Part shown: positions 8,252 to 17,341 of the stretch, one piece after another
How the letters are laid out: every line of letters starts with the position of its first letter
How positions within the stretch are numbered: the first letter of the stretch is position 1
IMG/VR virus record: IMGVR_UViG_3300030102_007725
Span: 7,173 to 27,393 of that record
DNA from: a virus
Reading direction: 5' to 3' (one strand)
DNA length: 20,221 nucleotides
The notes under the pieces: generated by a model
Database searches by the model: none
Told to the model about the DNA's origin: nothing
The model's input: the letters and a program-made list of their open reading frames with translations, nothing else
Translations under genes and position numbers: made by a program

Positions 8252-9793
8252 ATGGCTGCATTCGTAACAGATCAATTTAGAATATTGAATGCTGGTTCTT
8301 TTGTAGAGTCTATCAGTAATAATTCTTATTATACTTTTTTAGGATTAGCAAATCCAACTGCAACTGGATTTGGTAGAACTGATACTTGGAATACAAGCAC
8401 AACTAATAATCCTGTAGATAATTTTCAGCACTTATCTCATTATAGAGATACCAGTTTATTTGGTAAAAAAATTACTGAACAAAATGCTAGAAGAGTTATA
8501 AAAAAAATTGAATGGATTGAGGGCACTGCTTATGATATGTATAGACATGATTATGGACAATATGCCGGAAATCAAAATTTAGCTATAGTCAGTAAGGCAC
8601 TAAGATTATATGATGCAAAATATTATGTAATTACTAGTGAATTTAAAATTTATATATGTATTGAGAATGGAACTACGGGTGATAGTGCGACTGCTCCTAC
8701 CTCAACTATAGAACCAAATCATACTGATGTAGAACCAGTAGAATATTCTGATGGATATAGGTGGAAGTATCTATTTAAAATTTCTCCGTCAGATGTTATT
8801 AAATTTGACTCTACAGAATTTATAGTTGTTCCGAATAGTTGGGAAACTAGCACAGAGAATGAAATTAAAGTGATTAGAGATGGTGGAGATTCTAATTTAA
8901 ACAATAATCAAATTAAAACCGTATTCATTGATCAAAAAGGTGCTAATTATACAAATGGAGATACTGCAGATATTATAGGAGATGGGACCGGAGGTAAAGT
9001 TTCAATAACAACAGACAACCTTGGAAGTATTACTAAAGTTACGGTGACTCAAGGTGGTAAAGGATATACTTATGGATATTGCAATTTTCCAACTCCGGAG
9101 GGTAATAGTCCAGCAAAATTAATACCTATTATTCCACCATCTAGAGGTCATGGATATAACATATATCAAGAACTAGGAACTGATAAAGTATTACTGTATG
9201 CAAGATTTGATGACTCCACTAAAGATTTTCCCGTAGATACTAAATTTGCTCAAGTTGGAATTATAAAAAATCCCGAAACATTTTCGGGAGTTGGAGTGAC
9301 TTTTACAGAAAATTCATTTTCATCACTTTTTTCTGCTAAATTGACAGAAAGTGTGCCCAAATTAATTAATGGAACTAGTATTATTGGACTAGAAATAACA
9401 CAGACTCAATCCGATGGTTCCGTTGCAAAAGGGTATGTTGCTTCCTTTGATGAAGAAACCAATGTTTTAAAATACTATCAAGATAGATCATTATCTTTTG
9501 GCAATTCGGTGGATCAAACACAAAACAATGATTCCAAACCTATTGTTTCATTTGACAATAGTGAGTCGATTAAATTTTCAGATTCAATTAACAGAACAGT
9601 TGATATTTCCTTTGAAGGTAGTTCTATTCTAGTTAATAGCAAACAAATTAACTTAGGTGTTTCTTTTACAGGTGGACTTGCAAATCCGGAGATAAATAAA
9701 AAGACAGGGGATATAATTTACATAGACAATCGACCCGAAGTTCAAAGAGACACTAGACAAAAAGAAGACGTTAAAATTATTCTGGAATTCTAA
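8252..9793 (+). CDS. 8: Baseplate wedge protein gp8 (T4-like), enlarged
   Basis: The 513-residue product matches T4 gp8 (334 aa) at spaced landmarks. Residues 164-175 (EYSDGYRWKYLF) correspond to T4 EPGDGYVWEYLF, and residues 189-194 (EFIVVP) to EYIVVP. A later block, KVLLYARFDD...QVGIIKNPE (from about 312), corresponds to TIRFKAYLDS...QISIITNP. The C-terminus (from 486, GDIIYIDNRPE...ILEF) corresponds to GEMIYMENRPP...LFTF. In T4, gp8 is a wedge component that binds gp7, gp10 and gp6 and is held as a dimer. Extra length sits in two places: a GGKGY-containing insert around residues 220-300, and about 130 residues between the NPE block and the C-terminal strand. The ATG at 8252 gives MAAFVTDQFRILNA, a beginning typical of marine homologues. 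It follows a late promoter box closely and ends 6 bases before the next gene. Confidence 0.9.
   Translation: MAAFVTDQFRILNAGSFVESISNNSYYTFLGLANPTATGFGRTDTWNTSTTNNPVDNFQHLSHYRDTSLFGKKITEQNARRVIKKIEWIEGTAYDMYRHDYGQYAGNQNLAIVSKALRLYDAKYYVITSEFKIYICIENGTTGDSATAPTSTIEPNHTDVEPVEYSDGYRWKYLFKISPSDVIKFDSTEFIVVPNSWETSTENEIKVIRDGGDSNLNNNQIKTVFIDQKGANYTNGDTADIIGDGTGGKVSITTDNLGSITKVTVTQGGKGYTYGYCNFPTPEGNSPAKLIPIIPPSRGHGYNIYQELGTDKVLLYARFDDSTKDFPVDTKFAQVGIIKNPETFSGVGVTFTENSFSSLFSAKLTESVPKLINGTSIIGLEITQTQSDGSVAKGYVASFDEETNVLKYYQDRSLSFGNSVDQTQNNDSKPIVSFDNSESIKFSDSINRTVDISFEGSSILVNSKQINLGVSFTGGLANPEINKKTGDIIYIDNRPEVQRDTRQKEDVKIILEF
9265..9289 (-). terminator. Antisense intrinsic-terminator-like hairpin inside gp8
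   Basis: On the minus strand the sequence reads TCCCGAAA, ATG loop, TTTCGGGA, then six T. This is a perfect 8-bp stem with four G:C pairs and a U-tract (A-run on the + strand at 9265-9270, stem 9271-9289). Read on the + strand it is only a hairpin, with no T-run. It lies inside gp8 codons for KNPETFSG. It would stop transcription running against the late genes, but no minus-strand gene is evident nearby, so the function is inferred and chance is possible. Confidence 0.45.
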
Positions 9794-9799
9794 AAAAAG

Positions 9800-12700
9800 A
9801 TGGCACAAAAAACAGACTTAAATATCAGTCCATATTATGACGACTTTGATAAAAATAAAAATTTTTATAAAGTTTTATTTAAACCAGGATTTCCAGTTCA
9901 GGCTAGAGAATTAACTACTCTTCAGTCTATTCTACAAAATCAAGTAGAATCTTTTGGTAATAATATTTTTAAAGAAGGTTCCATGGTTTTACCAGGATCC
10001 GTCACTTTTGATAATGAATATTGCGCTGTTAAATTAAATTCTATCAATCTAGGAATAGATATTTCAGTATATATTAAGAATTTTATTGGAAAAACAATAA
10101 CAGGAAGTTTATCTGGTGTAAGTGCCACAATCAAAGAAGTTGCACTTACAACTGATAGTGATATTGTAGATAATGTAACAATTTATGTAAAATATTCTAA
10201 GGCAGGAACTAACTCCGAATCTACAACTTTTGAATTGGGAGAAGAGTTAACCGCATCTGAAAATGTAGCATTTGGAAATATTACGTTTAATGCCGGAACT
10301 TCATTTGCCTCAGTTTTACAAGAAAATGCCATATTCATTGGTTCTTCCGCATCTATTGATAGTGGGGTGTATTTTATAAGAGGAACTTTTGTTGATGTAT
10401 CTAAACAGACTCTTATATTAGACTATTATACTAATGAACCATCATATAGAGTTGGATTGCAAATAAATGAGTCTATTGTTAGTGCTAAAGATGATCAATC
10501 TTTATATGATAATGCAAAAGGATTTTCTAATTTTGCTGCACCAGGAGCAGATAGATTTAAAATTTCATTAACTCTAGTTAAAAAATCTTTAACAGATTTT
10601 GATGATATTAATTTTGTAGAAGTTCTTAGAGTTGATGATGGCAAAATAAAGAAAGTAGTTGATAAAACTGTTTACAATATTATTAGAGATTATATTGCAG
10701 AGAGAACTTTTGATGAATCTGGACATTATACTGTTGACGAGTTTCGATTAAATGTTGTCGATTCACTAAATGATAGAATAGATAATGATGGTTTGTTTTT
10801 GGAAAACGAAACTACTGAAGAAGGAAATATTCCAAATGATGATTTAATGTGTGTTCAGGTTTCACCTGGAAAAGCATATGTGGCTGGATATGATGTCAAA
10901 CTTGATGCAACAGAAACGGTTGATGTTAAAAAACCAAGAGATACTGAAAATGTAGCATCTATCAATGTTCCATTTGAGATGGGCAATCTATTAAGAGTTG
11001 ATAATGTTGAGGGAGCACCAAAAGAAAGTGCTACCATACTTTTAAAAAGTCAATTTAAAGCAGATACATCTGGTCAAAAGGAGATTGGAAAAGCTAGGGT
11101 ATATACATTCAATTTAACAGATTCAGCATATTCGGGTGCGGCAACTCAATGGGATTTATACCTTTATGACATACAAACTTATACAAGTTTGACATTTAAT
11201 AGGACTGTATCAGCACAAGAAATTAAAGCAACATCTTTTATTGAAGGTAAGAGTAGTGGTGCAACAGGTTTCGCAGTTGCTGCTGGTGATGGGACATCAT
11301 CATTGAACATTTACCAAACTTCGGGAACTTTTGTTGCAAATGAGCAATTGATTGTTAATGGAGTTGATGCATCATTAGCATTAGCAAGTTTTATAGTATA
11401 TGGTATTAGAGATATTAAATCTGTTGAACAAACGGAATCCGGATTTCCTACATTTAAAGCAAATAGTACTCTAACCAGAAAACAAATTGATGGAATTAAT
11501 CAAGTCAGTATTACAGGAACTACTTTAACAAGTCCAGGAAAACTTTTTACAGGAATTAAAGTTGGTGATATCATCAAATATCAAGATGGAAATAATTTAA
11601 GATATAATAGAGTTTCTGACGTAGATGGAAATTTAACTTCATTAACAGTGACTGCTATAAACTCGGTAACTGGAGTTTTTAATGGTGGTGTTGGATCAAA
11701 TGGAACTTACAATGTTGAACTTGCAGTTCCAGAATTAAGAAATAATGAAAATGCATTCCTTTATGCAAATCTTCCAGACTCCAATATTGCTTCGGTAAAT
11801 CTTTCCAATTCTCAATTGTCTATAACCAGTCAACTTGTTAACCAAACAACAAACGGATCAGGGCAATTAACATTTAATTTATCCAATGTAAGTGGAATCA
11901 CTAGTGCATCTTTTGAATCATTTGATCAGGAAAGATATTCTGTGCACTATAATGGTGGTGGGATTGGTACAATTACTTCCGATTCCTTTAATCTATCAGG
12001 TAATACTGTAACAATTGAAGGTCTAATACCAAGTCAAAGTAGCAATGTTGTTGTAAATACAACTCTCATAAAGAATGGTATTCAAAGTAAGATTAAAGAA
12101 TATACAAGAAGTGCTTTAAATATTGTAAATCTTTCCAAACTTGTTCAGTCCGGTGCAGCAACTAGTGATTCTATCAATGATGGATTAACGTATAATGAAT
12201 ATTATGGATTAAGAGTTCAAGATGATCAAATTTCTTTAAATGTACCAGACGTATCCGAAGTTCTTGCAGTATATGAGTCTACAAATACGGGTGATCCACA
12301 ATTAGATGTACTTAAATTATCATCAATATCTCAGGTAGACACTGATGCAATTATCGGTGAAGATATTATTGGATCTGATACTGGTGCTTTGGCAAGAATT
12401 GTTTTAAATAGTTCTTCCGGAAAATCATATGTCAGTTCAAATCAATTAGGAATAGTTTATTTGAATGATCAAAAATTTAATCCCGGAGAAAATGTAGTAT
12501 TCAAAGAGTCTAATATAATTTCAACATTAGAATCAATAACTTTAGGAAAATATAAAAATATTACAAATGATTTTAATCTGGATAAAGGTCAAAGAGATCA
12601 ATATTATGATTACTCCAGATTAGTCAGAGTTGGAACTCAAATTCCTGAAAGAAGAATTTTAATTGTGTATGATCACTATACAATTTCAGCATCAGATGAT

Positions 12701-15700
12701 GGAGATGTCTTTACTGTTCTCAGTTATGATGCAGACAGATTCTCAAATAATATTCCCAACATAGGTTCTAAAGGTGTTAGAGCTTCTGATACTCTGGACT
12801 TCAGACCCAGAGTACCAACATTTAATCCAGCAACAACTAAATCTCCATTTGATTTTGCCTCAAGAAATTTTGGATCCAATAATCCAAAATTCACATTAAA
12901 ACCTGAAGAGGGATCACTTATTGGATATGACTTCTATCTACCAAGAATCGATAAAGTATATCTTGATAAATTTGGCAATGTTCTTGTGAGAAACGGAGTT
13001 TCTTCTGTAGAACCAGTTCCACCATCTAATGATGATGGTTCTTTAATGGAATTAGCACAGATTAATCTTCCTGCATATCTTTATAGTTCAGATGATGTTT
13101 CTATTAGAACATTAGATAATAGAAGATATACAATGAGAGATATTGGAAATCTTGAGGATAGACTTGAAAACTTAGAAAAAGTTACTTCCTTAAGTTTACT
13201 TGAAGTTAATACAAAAACTTTAAAGATTGAAGATTCTGAAGGAAATGATAGATTTAAAAGTGGAATATTCGTAGATAACTTTAATGATAGATCTTTGTCT
13301 AACAATAATTTGACGACTGCAAATATCATAGGTGGACAACTTAGACCTTTTACTATCAGAAATTCTCTGCAGCAAAGATTAGTTCCTGCGGTTGAAATTC
13401 CAGAGAATGAATTAGATTTATCTCAGAATTATGATTTATTAGATTCAAATGTTCAGAAGACTGGAAATGCCGTTACTTTGAAATATGATTCCGTTGATTG
13501 GTTAAATCAATCTTTTGCAACTAGAGTTGAAAATGTAAATCCATTCCATGTTGTAGAATATACTGGACTGATAAATCTTTCTCCCAATACTGATACTTGG
13601 GTAAGAACTATCAATCTTCCACCTCGTGTAGAAGAAAAAACAGTAAAGAGAACAATTAATGAAGAAGAAAATGTTTTTGCTGAGGATAGAGTTATAGACT
13701 TAAATCCAGATGAATTTGATTCATTTGTGGCAGAAACAGAAATATTATCAAGAACTTCTACAAACAGAATCGAAAGAAATACTACTTCTAGCACTAGAAC
13801 TGTTTTTGTTTCCTCAGGTGTAGAAAAATATATTCGTTCTAGAAATGTATCCTTCTTTGGAACTCTTTTTAGACCCTTAGAAAGACATTATCAATTCTTA
13901 GATAATCATAGTAATGTAAACTTTATACCAAAACTTATTGAAATTGCAAATTCTACCACTTTACAGAATATAGGTTCTTCCAATAATTCATTTCAAACGG
14001 GAGAAACAATAAGAGTTTATAATAGTGAGGGAACTAAAATAGGTGCATTTAGATTAGCAGCATCAAATCATAAAACTGGAAAGTTCGACTCACCAACAAT
14101 TACATATTCTACCAATCCATATACACCTTCAGAAAATATACCTGCAGGGTATAGTCAATCATCCAAGACTATTAACATTGATCTAAATTCATTATCTGCT
14201 GAAGATCAAGGAGATTTTAATGGATATATTGAAAAGGGAGCAAAAATAGTAGGACAAAATAGTGGTGCAATTGCATATGTTAAAAATCTTAGATTGATTG
14301 CTGATACAAACGGATCTTTATTTGGATCATTCTTTATTAAAAATCCACATGTAAGTCCTGCACCTAATCCAAGAATTCTTACTGGTAGAAAAACTTACAG
14401 GTTAAGTAGTAGTTCTTCAAATGAAAAACAACTGCCTGGTAGTACACTCATTTCTGCCGGAGATGCTACTTATACGGCAAATGGAACATCAAGAACATTC
14501 CAACAGGTAACTACAAATACTACAAGAATAACTTCCACTATAACTACAGTTATAACTAGGAGAAATACAAGAGCACGTAGAGTAGATCCATTAGCTCAAT
14601 CTTTTACAGTCGGTAGAGAAATTGATGCACCAAACTTTAATGGTGATAGTGATGATGATAATGGTGTATTTTTAACTGAATTGGATTTATTCTTTGCATC
14701 AAAACCTCAGGGAGAAGAACCACTCACTGTTGAAATAAGAACTATGGAACTGGGAATACCAACCTTAGATCTTGTAGGAGAATCCAAAACTCTGATACCA
14801 AGTGAAATTGCAACTTCAACAGATGGTACAACAGCAACTAGAGTTACATTCGATTATCCAATATTCTTACCCCCAGGACAAGAATATGCAATTGTTTTAC
14901 TTGCACCAAATTCAGACCAATATGAGGTTTGGACTGCAAAAATGGGTGAAAAAACTGTTGAAACACAAAATCTTCCAAATACAGAGTCTATAAAATATTC
15001 TAGACAATTTGCAATTGGAAGTCTATTTAAGTCTCAAAATGGATCAATATGGACTCCAGCGCAAGAATCTGACCTTAAATTTAAATTATATAAAGCAAAA
15101 TTCACTTCGAATACTGGAATTGTACATTTTGGAAATCCTCCTCTCGATAGTAGTAATGGATACGTTCCATCACTTCAAGATAATGCAATTACCGTATTAC
15201 CAAAAAAAGTAACTCTTGGTATTACACCGATACCTTCTGGTAGTTCTCTAGTTGATATTTTAACAGAGGGTAGAAAAATTAAAGGAACAGGATCTGGATT
15301 TGGACATATTGTTTCAACAGGAAGTAGTGTTTCTGGAACTACAACTACTAATGGTGGTTTGAACTATACAACAGGAACAAGATCTACAACCAATGTATTT
15401 GGTAGTGGTAGTGGATTAACTCTTAATGTTTCTAGTGTTGATTCTTCTGGCACTATTACTGGAATATCCGTTGTTTCTGGAGGAAATGGATATAATAGTG
15501 GTGATATTGTTGCACTCACAAATACTGGTAGTCAGACAGGTAGAGATGCAGTTATTTCTGTTACTGCTAGTGGTAATATTGATAGATTATTCCTTAGCAA
15601 TGTTCAGGGTTCAATTCCAACTGGAGATTTAGTCTACTTTGATACAGATAGCACCACAGTTTCTCTTGGAAATACTGATGTCTTAAGTTCAACTGATGTT

Positions 15701-17086
15701 GGAGGCATTTTCTCTGGAAATTATCTACAAGTTAAACATTTTAATCATGGAATGTATGCCAATAATAATAAGTTAGTGTTAAATGACATCTCTTCTGATA
15801 CAGCACCTACAGTATTAAGTGCTGATCTTCCTTCTACGACAGTTGCTGGAGGAGTAATTAACATTGAAGACTCCACAATCTTTACAACTTTTGAAGGACA
15901 ATCAGTTGATTCAACTAATCTTGGATATGTCAAAATTGGTGATGAAATTATTTCATATAGTGCGGCAAATTTAAATCAACTTACCATCAATTCAAGAGCA
16001 GTGGAAGGAATTGTCGAGAATCATTCAATCGGAGATAAAGTAACAAAATACGAACTTAACGGAATTTCTTTAAGAAGAATAAATGATGTAATCTATGATA
16101 TTTCTGATATTGATATTACTAGCAATTCATATTATGTTGAAGTTGATAGAGGTGCAACATCTACTGAGGAAGGAAAATCAATAGGTCTTAATAGAGCTAC
16201 TGATGGAACATATCCTCAAGTATCTTTTGCATCGGAACTGATTGGTGGAGGAGATCAAATTAAAGCTTCTGAAAATATAATGTTTAATAGGATTAATCCA
16301 AGATTTGATATTCTATCTCCTGGAAGACAAACATCCACATCTTCAAATATTAGGACCACATCAGGAACTAGTATTGATGGAAATGAAGTTTCATTCACTC
16401 TTGCAAATACTCTCGAATCAGTAATACCAAATCAAGTTAATCATTTAAATTCTGTTGGTATAGTTTGTTCTAGGGTAAATGAATTAAATCAATCTCAATT
16501 CTCCAATGTATCAGGAAATAGATCATTTAATTCTACGGTAACATTAAATACAACTGATGAAAATCTTTCTCCAATGATATTTGTTGATAGTTCAACAGTA
16601 GAATTTATTTCTGATGACATCAATCGTCCGATAACAAATTATATTCAAGATTCTAGAGTGAATTCAATATCTAATGATCCACACGAAGCAGTTTATGTTT
16701 CAAATGCGATAAAACTTGCCCAACCAGCATCTTCCTTGAAAGTTATATTGACGGCATATAGACCCGAGGTTGCAGATATAAGAGTTCTTTATACTTTAAT
16801 TAGAGAAGATTCGACAGATGTAGAACAAAGATTTGAATTATTCCCAGGTTTCAGTAATTTAGAATCATCATCTAATGGTTCTTTAAAAGTTGTTGACTCC
16901 TCACTTAATGATGGAAGACCTGATATTAAAGTTCCTGCAAGTGAAAAGAATCAATATTTAGAATATGAATTTACTGCAAATGATTTGGAAGATTTTAGTG
17001 GATATGCAATTAAGATAGTGATGTCATCAACAGATCAAGCAAACTATCCAATAATTAAAGATCTCAGAACTCTAGCAACGAAATGA
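9800..17086 (+). CDS. Giant DUF4815-type virion structural protein, 2428 aa
   Basis: The N-terminus (SPYYDDFD, then FKPGFPVQARELTTLQSILQ and IFKEGSMVLPG) is the signature of the DUF4815 family found in many marine and other phage tail proteins. Around residues 1108-1160 is YTMRDIGNLEDRLENLEK followed by SLLE and DRFKSGIFVDNF, a short coiled-coil-like stretch usual in this family. From about residue 1596 DPLAQSF leads into FLTELDLFFASKP and a PPGQEYAIVLL strand. A Gly/Ser-rich segment near 1830-1910 carries a GGNGY module, and 2043-2082 carries the GDEIISY...RAVEG...H..GD motif. The C-terminal 135 residues (DPHEAVYVSN, ADIRVLYTL, FELFPGF, DLRTLA) form a domain recalled as conserved in cyanophage homologues. 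It lies between gp8 and the neck genes, where T4 encodes gp9-gp12 and fibritin, so a baseplate or tail-fibre role is likely; no match to those T4 proteins is visible. The start is the ATG 6 bases after gp8, with only a weak A-rich ribosome site. Confidence 0.85.
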   Translation: MAQKTDLNISPYYDDFDKNKNFYKVLFKPGFPVQARELTTLQSILQNQVESFGNNIFKEGSMVLPGSVTFDNEYCAVKLNSINLGIDISVYIKNFIGKTITGSLSGVSATIKEVALTTDSDIVDNVTIYVKYSKAGTNSESTTFELGEELTASENVAFGNITFNAGTSFASVLQENAIFIGSSASIDSGVYFIRGTFVDVSKQTLILDYYTNEPSYRVGLQINESIVSAKDDQSLYDNAKGFSNFAAPGADRFKISLTLVKKSLTDFDDINFVEVLRVDDGKIKKVVDKTVYNIIRDYIAERTFDESGHYTVDEFRLNVVDSLNDRIDNDGLFLENETTEEGNIPNDDLMCVQVSPGKAYVAGYDVKLDATETVDVKKPRDTENVASINVPFEMGNLLRVDNVEGAPKESATILLKSQFKADTSGQKEIGKARVYTFNLTDSAYSGAATQWDLYLYDIQTYTSLTFNRTVSAQEIKATSFIEGKSSGATGFAVAAGDGTSSLNIYQTSGTFVANEQLIVNGVDASLALASFIVYGIRDIKSVEQTESGFPTFKANSTLTRKQIDGINQVSITGTTLTSPGKLFTGIKVGDIIKYQDGNNLRYNRVSDVDGNLTSLTVTAINSVTGVFNGGVGSNGTYNVELAVPELRNNENAFLYANLPDSNIASVNLSNSQLSITSQLVNQTTNGSGQLTFNLSNVSGITSASFESFDQERYSVHYNGGGIGTITSDSFNLSGNTVTIEGLIPSQSSNVVVNTTLIKNGIQSKIKEYTRSALNIVNLSKLVQSGAATSDSINDGLTYNEYYGLRVQDDQISLNVPDVSEVLAVYESTNTGDPQLDVLKLSSISQVDTDAIIGEDIIGSDTGALARIVLNSSSGKSYVSSNQLGIVYLNDQKFNPGENVVFKESNIISTLESITLGKYKNITNDFNLDKGQRDQYYDYSRLVRVGTQIPERRILIVYDHYTISASDDGDVFTVLSYDADRFSNNIPNIGSKGVRASDTLDFRPRVPTFNPATTKSPFDFASRNFGSNNPKFTLKPEEGSLIGYDFYLPRIDKVYLDKFGNVLVRNGVSSVEPVPPSNDDGSLMELAQINLPAYLYSSDDVSIRTLDNRRYTMRDIGNLEDRLENLEKVTSLSLLEVNTKTLKIEDSEGNDRFKSGIFVDNFNDRSLSNNNLTTANIIGGQLRPFTIRNSLQQRLVPAVEIPENELDLSQNYDLLDSNVQKTGNAVTLKYDSVDWLNQSFATRVENVNPFHVVEYTGLINLSPNTDTWVRTINLPPRVEEKTVKRTINEEENVFAEDRVIDLNPDEFDSFVAETEILSRTSTNRIERNTTSSTRTVFVSSGVEKYIRSRNVSFFGTLFRPLERHYQFLDNHSNVNFIPKLIEIANSTTLQNIGSSNNSFQTGETIRVYNSEGTKIGAFRLAASNHKTGKFDSPTITYSTNPYTPSENIPAGYSQSSKTINIDLNSLSAEDQGDFNGYIEKGAKIVGQNSGAIAYVKNLRLIADTNGSLFGSFFIKNPHVSPAPNPRILTGRKTYRLSSSSSNEKQLPGSTLISAGDATYTANGTSRTFQQVTTNTTRITSTITTVITRRNTRARRVDPLAQSFTVGREIDAPNFNGDSDDDNGVFLTELDLFFASKPQGEEPLTVEIRTMELGIPTLDLVGESKTLIPSEIATSTDGTTATRVTFDYPIFLPPGQEYAIVLLAPNSDQYEVWTAKMGEKTVETQNLPNTESIKYSRQFAIGSLFKSQNGSIWTPAQESDLKFKLYKAKFTSNTGIVHFGNPPLDSSNGYVPSLQDNAITVLPKKVTLGITPIPSGSSLVDILTEGRKIKGTGSGFGHIVSTGSSVSGTTTTNGGLNYTTGTRSTTNVFGSGSGLTLNVSSVDSSGTITGISVVSGGNGYNSGDIVALTNTGSQTGRDAVISVTASGNIDRLFLSNVQGSIPTGDLVYFDTDSTTVSLGNTDVLSSTDVGGIFSGNYLQVKHFNHGMYANNNKLVLNDISSDTAPTVLSADLPSTTVAGGVINIEDSTIFTTFEGQSVDSTNLGYVKIGDEIISYSAANLNQLTINSRAVEGIVENHSIGDKVTKYELNGISLRRINDVIYDISDIDITSNSYYVEVDRGATSTEEGKSIGLNRATDGTYPQVSFASELIGGGDQIKASENIMFNRINPRFDILSPGRQTSTSSNIRTTSGTSIDGNEVSFTLANTLESVIPNQVNHLNSVGIVCSRVNELNQSQFSNVSGNRSFNSTVTLNTTDENLSPMIFVDSSTVEFISDDINRPITNYIQDSRVNSISNDPHEAVYVSNAIKLAQPASSLKVILTAYRPEVADIRVLYTLIREDSTDVEQRFELFPGFSNLESSSNGSLKVVDSSLNDGRPDIKVPASEKNQYLEYEFTANDLEDFSGYAIKIVMSSTDQANYPIIKDLRTLATK

Positions 17087-17286
17087 CAAGATTAACTAAA
17101 GTTAAAGATAACCCTCATCTTTATCGAGATGAGGATACCGGAGCAATACTAAATTATGACACTATTGGTTATAACCAGAGATTAAAAAAAATAGAGTCTC
17201 AAAAAAACCAAAAGGAAGAATTGGACAACATGAAAAAAGATATTGAGGAGATTAAGTCTTTACTCAAAGATTTTTTAAATAAATAA
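17083..17286 (+). CDS. Small coiled-coil structural-cluster protein, 67 aa
   Basis: Its ATG overlaps the TGA of the preceding giant gene (ATGA), so translation is probably coupled. The N-terminal half contains LYRDEDTGAILNYDTIGYNQ, a pattern I recall from a short protein conserved at this place in marine T4-like phages. The C-terminal half (about residues 33-66) is Lys/Glu-rich with heptad-spaced hydrophobics (LDNMKKDIEEIKSLLKDFL), predicting a coiled coil and thus oligomerisation. No enzyme motif or membrane segment is present. It is likely a minor structural or assembly factor of the baseplate/fibre complex; the function is unknown. Retention across phages would argue against a chance ORF. 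Confidence 0.8.
   Translation: MTRLTKVKDNPHLYRDEDTGAILNYDTIGYNQRLKKIESQKNQKEELDNMKKDIEEIKSLLKDFLNK
17113..17134 (+). other. Perfect 8-bp hairpin near the start of the 67-aa gene
   Basis: CCTCATCT (17113-17120) pairs exactly with AGATGAGG (17127-17134) across a 6-base loop TTATCG. It begins 27 bases after the 67-aa start codon and 26 bases after the stop of the giant gene. No T-run follows, so it is not a standard terminator. It could shield the 3' end of the giant-gene message or slow ribosomes. It may also simply reflect the PHLYRDED codons. Confidence 0.5.
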
Positions 17287-17305
17287 GACTACTTTATCCG
17301 ATTAA

Positions 17306-17313
17306 TATAAATA
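17306..17313 (+). promoter_or_regulatory. T4-type late promoter box TATAAATA upstream of the small-protein/neck operon
   Basis: This exact TATAAATA lies in the 55-base gap between the 67-aa and 111-aa genes and continues as TATAAATATCTAAA, identical to the box upstream of gp8. It would drive the 111-aa protein, the fibre-like protein, gp13, gp14 and genes beyond the right edge. The distance to the ATG at 17342 is 28 bases. I noticed no other exact TATAAATA in the window. Confidence 0.75.
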
Positions 17314-17316
17314 TCT

Positions 17317-17338
17317 AAAGGAAAGTATGCCCATCTGA
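17317..17338 (+). promoter_or_regulatory. Shine-Dalgarno and 3-codon minicistron before the 111-aa gene
   Basis: AAAGGAAAG (17317-17325) lies just before ATG at 17327, which reads ATG CCC ATC TGA. This minicistron is in the same frame as the 111-aa gene, whose ATG follows the TGA by 3 bases. The Shine-Dalgarno-like site is too far (about 19 bases) to serve the ATG at 17342 directly. Ribosomes may load at the minicistron and reinitiate. Alternatively, the TGA is a recent change or sequencing error, and the gene once began at 17327. Confidence 0.4.
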
Positions 17339-17341
17339 ATA

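Noticed and set aside
14802-15632. Three + strand small frames inside the DUF4815-type gene
   Set aside because: They are out-of-frame shadows of a conserved domain (DPLAQSF to the GGNGY module), rich in Leu/Gln from frame-shifted codons.
17113-17134. Terminator at the end of the gp8/giant operon
   Set aside because: The stem is perfect but no T-run follows on the + strand, and it lies within the coupled 67-aa gene.
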